26,204 nt of DNA from Bacteriovoracaceae bacterium UBA4573. Lineage in GTDB: Bacteria; Bdellovibrionota; UBA1018; UBA923. Positions 23,605-26,204 of the stretch are shown here, one piece after another (the first letter of the stretch is position 1; each line of letters starts with the position of its first letter). The notes below the pieces were generated by a model that did not search any database, had not been told where the DNA came from, and saw only the letters and a program-made list of their open reading frames with translations. The stretch is from assembly GCA_002387735.1 (NCBI GenBank), contig DGKJ01000099.1:1-26204 (forward strand), in the 5' to 3' direction. The position numbers and the translations under genes are program-made.

Positions 23605-25167
23605 ATGTTTAGAGAGTTTCTGAGAAAAAAATCTCAAAAAGGTATGAGCACCGTACAAGCTGCCATGGTCGCCACATTGGTAGCTTCTGCTGCAGCCGCC
23701 ACCTCTAGCGTCATGGTTCACAATAAACGACAAAATAAAATCGAACAACTGCGTTACTCCTTTAATCAAGTTCGCACCTACGGAGATATGATCTTGCTCT
23801 CACGCGAAACTCTTCGAGTAACTTCAAACTTTAATCCTGCACTTGTTATAGGGGTTGACGCCAACCGCAATTTCAATAGGTGCTTTATTAACGATGGCGA
23901 TGGAATGCTAGACTGCGCCGAAACCACAGGCCTCGGCTATGAAGGACTTCGAATTAGAAATTTACTTAACGAATTCATGATAGGTGGAAGTTTTTCACCC
24001 AATCGCGGGTATTACGAAGTAAACGGAAAAGTATGTTCTTCTACCACTAGCCCGTATTGCGTGACTGAGCTCACTTTTTTTATGAACCCGGTTTGCGGTA
24101 CGAAAACAGATGGTATTGTTAGCTGTGAACAAGCTACTTCCTATGACTTTAGCTACCGAGTGCGATCGCTACGTCCGTATTATGGCGTAACACTTCCTGA
24201 GGTCGTCAGAACTCTCAACGTAACGCACGCGGAACTCAATCAAACCAATCTCGCCGGCATACCGAACTGCGATTCAGCAAATGGTTACGTGCCAGTTGGG
24301 GTGCAAGGCGATGGATCTTTTCGATGCGCAACCGCTCCTCGAAACGTGAATATTTTGGCTCACCACTTTTTGAGAAATTCCGGTGTGATGGGGTGTAGAT
24401 TTCCAGGTACAATGAAAAACGATGGCACCTTTTATACCAAAACGTTTCGCGATTTAACACAAACTGCGCCTGGTTTACCTGTTGCTTTACCCAATGGCTT
24501 GCGTCGCAGTTTCGGCGGCATGTGGATAAACCCCAGAATTGGGTCGGCCCAAGACCTGGGCGGGTCGGGGTCCTGCATAAATAATTCTAGCTTCATGAGC
24601 GGTTTTTATCGGGAATGCGACGCATCGGGTTGCAGGGCTGGATCCGCAGGCGATTTCTCACTCTGGTTGCGAAAATTAGACATAAACATGCCTCAAGGCA
24701 CCGACCTGGGTTCATATTATTATGACAATCTCTCGGAGTGCGCGATTTGTGAAATCGACGGCCACGTAATGGTAGTTCATGATGTTGACAATTCAAACGT
24801 TCCGCCAAGGTGCCCTGCAGGGTATGACCGTCTTTACCCCGGCCGAAGTCTGGCATCGCTTTCACTCGACGGGGGTGATACCGGCGAACACTGGAGCGGG
24901 TACAGCGCTGCTCAAGATCGCGCTTCAATCGGAAGTTGCCTGGCGATGCACGACGGAACAACCAGTTTTCCGGGTTTTACGGGAACCATGTTTGACCACG
25001 CGCGAATTCCTTTCGCAGAGGGCAACCACACTAGCTCCACCTTTAGACTTGGGTTTCGCACGGGCTCTGACTATGCGGCATACATCGGTGCCCACACCCC
25101 TTCAACCGGTGAGACGCGACCAAACTACTGTTCGGTCTGCTGGCGCGCGCAACCCGTGGAGCCATAA
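23605..25167 (+). CDS. Large prepilin-like protein with NC1-like tandem C4 domains, lacking Glu at +5 (protein 3)
   Basis: 520 residues, ATG with an excellent GAGGAG ribosome site. The leader is basic (MFREFLRKKSQKG), with a likely cleavage G13|MSTVQ. The usual Glu at +5 is Gln18. The hydrophobic helix is alanine-rich (AAMVATLVASAAAATSSVMV). The eight region-A cysteines are all kept (93, 104, 144, 152, 164, 174, 222, 241), with an INDGDGMLDC loop that looks able to bind calcium. The NC1-like region keeps ten of twelve cysteines (264, 324, 338, 343, 379, 382; 403, 445, 509, 512). The missing two are exactly the pair equivalent to C520 and C535 of protein 1 (here G473 and L482). Motifs CAICEIDGHVMVVHD, CPAGYDRLYPGRS, IGSC and CSVC confirm the relationship. 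Pilins lacking Glu5 are often initiating or tip subunits (as GspK), so this may be the tip of the complex. Confidence 0.84.
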   Translation: MFREFLRKKSQKGMSTVQAAMVATLVASAAAATSSVMVHNKRQNKIEQLRYSFNQVRTYGDMILLSRETLRVTSNFNPALVIGVDANRNFNRCFINDGDGMLDCAETTGLGYEGLRIRNLLNEFMIGGSFSPNRGYYEVNGKVCSSTTSPYCVTELTFFMNPVCGTKTDGIVSCEQATSYDFSYRVRSLRPYYGVTLPEVVRTLNVTHAELNQTNLAGIPNCDSANGYVPVGVQGDGSFRCATAPRNVNILAHHFLRNSGVMGCRFPGTMKNDGTFYTKTFRDLTQTAPGLPVALPNGLRRSFGGMWINPRIGSAQDLGGSGSCINNSSFMSGFYRECDASGCRAGSAGDFSLWLRKLDINMPQGTDLGSYYYDNLSECAICEIDGHVMVVHDVDNSNVPPRCPAGYDRLYPGRSLASLSLDGGDTGEHWSGYSAAQDRASIGSCLAMHDGTTSFPGFTGTMFDHARIPFAEGNHTSSTFRLGFRTGSDYAAYIGAHTPSTGETRPNYCSVCWRAQPVEP

Positions 25168-25197
25168 CCCGCGACTTCTTTTTTAACGGACGAGAGT

Positions 25198-25785
25198 TTA
25201 CATTTTCGCGGCCGCTATTGCTTCAAAAATACCTGATCGAATCATCGAAAATGCAATTGCCGTCATGAATAACGCCGCAATTTTTGAAACTATATCGGTT
25301 CCTTCTTCGCCAATCACTTTTGTTATCAATGCACTTCGAAAAAGCGCAAACCAGGCGAATACAAAATTCGCAGTTAAACTAAGAAAAACAACTAAATGAC
25401 CGTAAAGACTGACCTGTAACATGACGGTTGTAATTAGAGCCGGTCCAGTAATGAGTGGTACAGCCAAGGGTACTACTCCGGTCGATGCGGTGTGTTCGTC
25501 GTTTCTTTTTCCCCGGATCAAATCGAGAATCGACATTACGAGCAACACGATTCCACCACCGACCTTAAAATCCCAAATAGCGATACCTAGAACTTTGAAT
25601 ACAAACTTTCCTACAAAAATAAATGTAATCGCTACGACTGCCGCCACTAGGATTGATTGATTAACAGTCTTGGCCCTTCTTCGTGGATCCAAAGTTCGAG
25701 TCATGCCTAAATACATTGGCAAGATTCCAATTATATCCATCGCCACAAATAATCCCAAAAAAGAAATTACGAAATTTTGCGCCAT
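25198..25785 (-). CDS. MarC family (UPF0056) integral membrane protein
   Basis: 195 residues, ATG with GAGGA about 6 nt upstream. About six membrane helices are seen. Family features include the N-terminal FVAMDIIGILPMYLGMT (family form usually contains DPxGxxP), FGxxVFKVLGIAI-like helix 2, the GGGIVLLVMSILDL segment, and the PLAVPLITGPALITTVML motif in the second half. Length and motifs are normal for MarC-family proteins. Despite the name, these are not proven drug transporters, and the function is unknown. It lies 16 nt downstream of the M16 remnant and is probably co-transcribed with it. Confidence 0.9.
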   Translation of the reverse strand: MAQNFVISFLGLFVAMDIIGILPMYLGMTRTLDPRRRAKTVNQSILVAAVVAITFIFVGKFVFKVLGIAIWDFKVGGGIVLLVMSILDLIRGKRNDEHTASTGVVPLAVPLITGPALITTVMLQVSLYGHLVVFLSLTANFVFAWFALFRSALITKVIGEEGTDIVSKIAALFMTAIAFSMIRSGIFEAIAAAKM

Positions 25786-25801
25786 AAAGATCCTCGAGAC
25801 T

Positions 25802-26204
25802 CTAGACGACGATCGACGTCACGCTAGGTTGAGTTAAAATTCTTGCTGCTAATCGCTGTACAGTATGCTCAGTTACACCGCTTAGATTTTCTCTTAGCCG
25901 CTCATGTTCGTCAAAGGGCAAGCCATAAAGAGCGTTAAACGCAACGGCGAGAGCCACGCTTGCCGTCATTTGCATTTCCATACGATTTCGGCCGTAGATG
26001 TATTCTTTCGCACGGTTCAATTCTGCCTTGGAAACTTTCTTAGTTTTCACCTTATCTAGTTCGGTGTGAATAGCGTCAATAGCGTTGGCCCTTTTGCTGG
26101 GATCGCATCCGATATAGACGCCGAAATATCCTGGTTCAATGCCCTCAAACGACATGGGCGAAACAGTTTAACAAAAACCGCGGTGGCCCCGAATTTCTCG
26201 AAAC
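25802..26204 (-). pseudogene. M16 (insulinase-like) metalloprotease C-terminal part with in-frame stop, cut by window edge
   Basis: From the right edge the reading frame gives FREIRGHRGFC, then a TAA codon at 26168-26170, then TVSPMSFEGIEPGYFGVYIG and on to the natural end at 25802. The region on both sides of the TAA is one continuous M16 C-terminal domain. The LFxEIRxxRG motif, then (Y)xVSP, then GxYIGCDPSKR, and ELNRAKEYIYGRNRMEMQ are all typical. The family usually has Tyr directly after this Cys or Ala, so a TAT or TAC codon seems to have become TAA. The downstream fragment alone has an ATG (26155), but no zinc site or ribosome binding site is seen. It may be a recent pseudogene, a sequencing error, or (less likely) readthrough. 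The N-terminal zinc-binding HxxEH half lies outside the window. Confidence 0.78.

Noticed and set aside
19981..25167. True collagen (Gly-X-Y triple helix) in the NC1-bearing proteins
   Set aside because: No Gly-X-Y run was found. The Pro-rich part of protein 2 is a Thr-Pro linker and not a collagen repeat.
24779..25186. Plus-strand ORF of 135 codons overlapping the end of protein 3
   Set aside because: It is out of frame with a gene whose NC1-like motifs continue to its stop. It has low-complexity composition and no start signal.

Overview
The window looks like chromosomal DNA from a Bdellovibrionota (Bdellovibrio-like) bacterium. This is inferred from gene content: a MoxR/DUF58/Bat cluster behind a giant lipoprotein, an S6-S18-DUF2232-L9-DnaB block, many lipoproteins, and very large cysteine-rich prepilin-like proteins. 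No rRNA, tRNA, CRISPR array, insertion sequence or phage was seen. Almost every base is in a gene, and strand switches fall at about 11.9, 12.3, 18.3, 19.07, 19.8 and 25.2 kb.

Layout. (1) 1-11871, minus strand: an outer-membrane-type protein, a ~1,470-residue lipoprotein, MoxR AAA+ ATPase, DUF58 protein, a one-TM protein, BatA, a BatB-BatC fusion, and BatD, which runs off the left edge. From MoxR to BatD the genes overlap by 4 nt or lie within about 12 nt, so they are probably one operon. (2) 12007-16153: a small coiled-coil phasin-like gene on the plus strand meets the minus-strand operon rpsF-rpsR-DUF2232-rplI-dnaB, with overlapping stop codons. The rpsF leader can fold into hairpins. (3) 16239-19703: a six-cysteine lipoprotein, a HTH protein with a histone-H1-like basic tail and a phased AGTA-repeat promoter, tatC, a divergent membrane-anchored cyclophilin, and an unknown conserved protein. 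(4) 19981-25167, plus strand: three large paralogous prepilin-like proteins. (5) 25198-26204, minus strand: a MarC-family protein and an M16 peptidase remnant with an in-frame stop.

The main discovery candidate is region 4. Each protein begins with a type IV prepilin-type cleavage site and hydrophobic helix. A shared eight-cysteine region follows. Each then ends in two tandem repeats that match, motif by motif and cysteine by cysteine, the C4 subdomains of the NC1 domain of animal collagen IV (the Pfam C4 family). No Gly-X-Y collagen helix is present. In animals NC1 domains drive trimer and hexamer assembly, so three consecutive NC1-capped pilins suggest a hetero-oligomeric surface or tip structure. 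The NC1 match is my own motif comparison from memory and was not computed. It should be tested by profile search and structure prediction.
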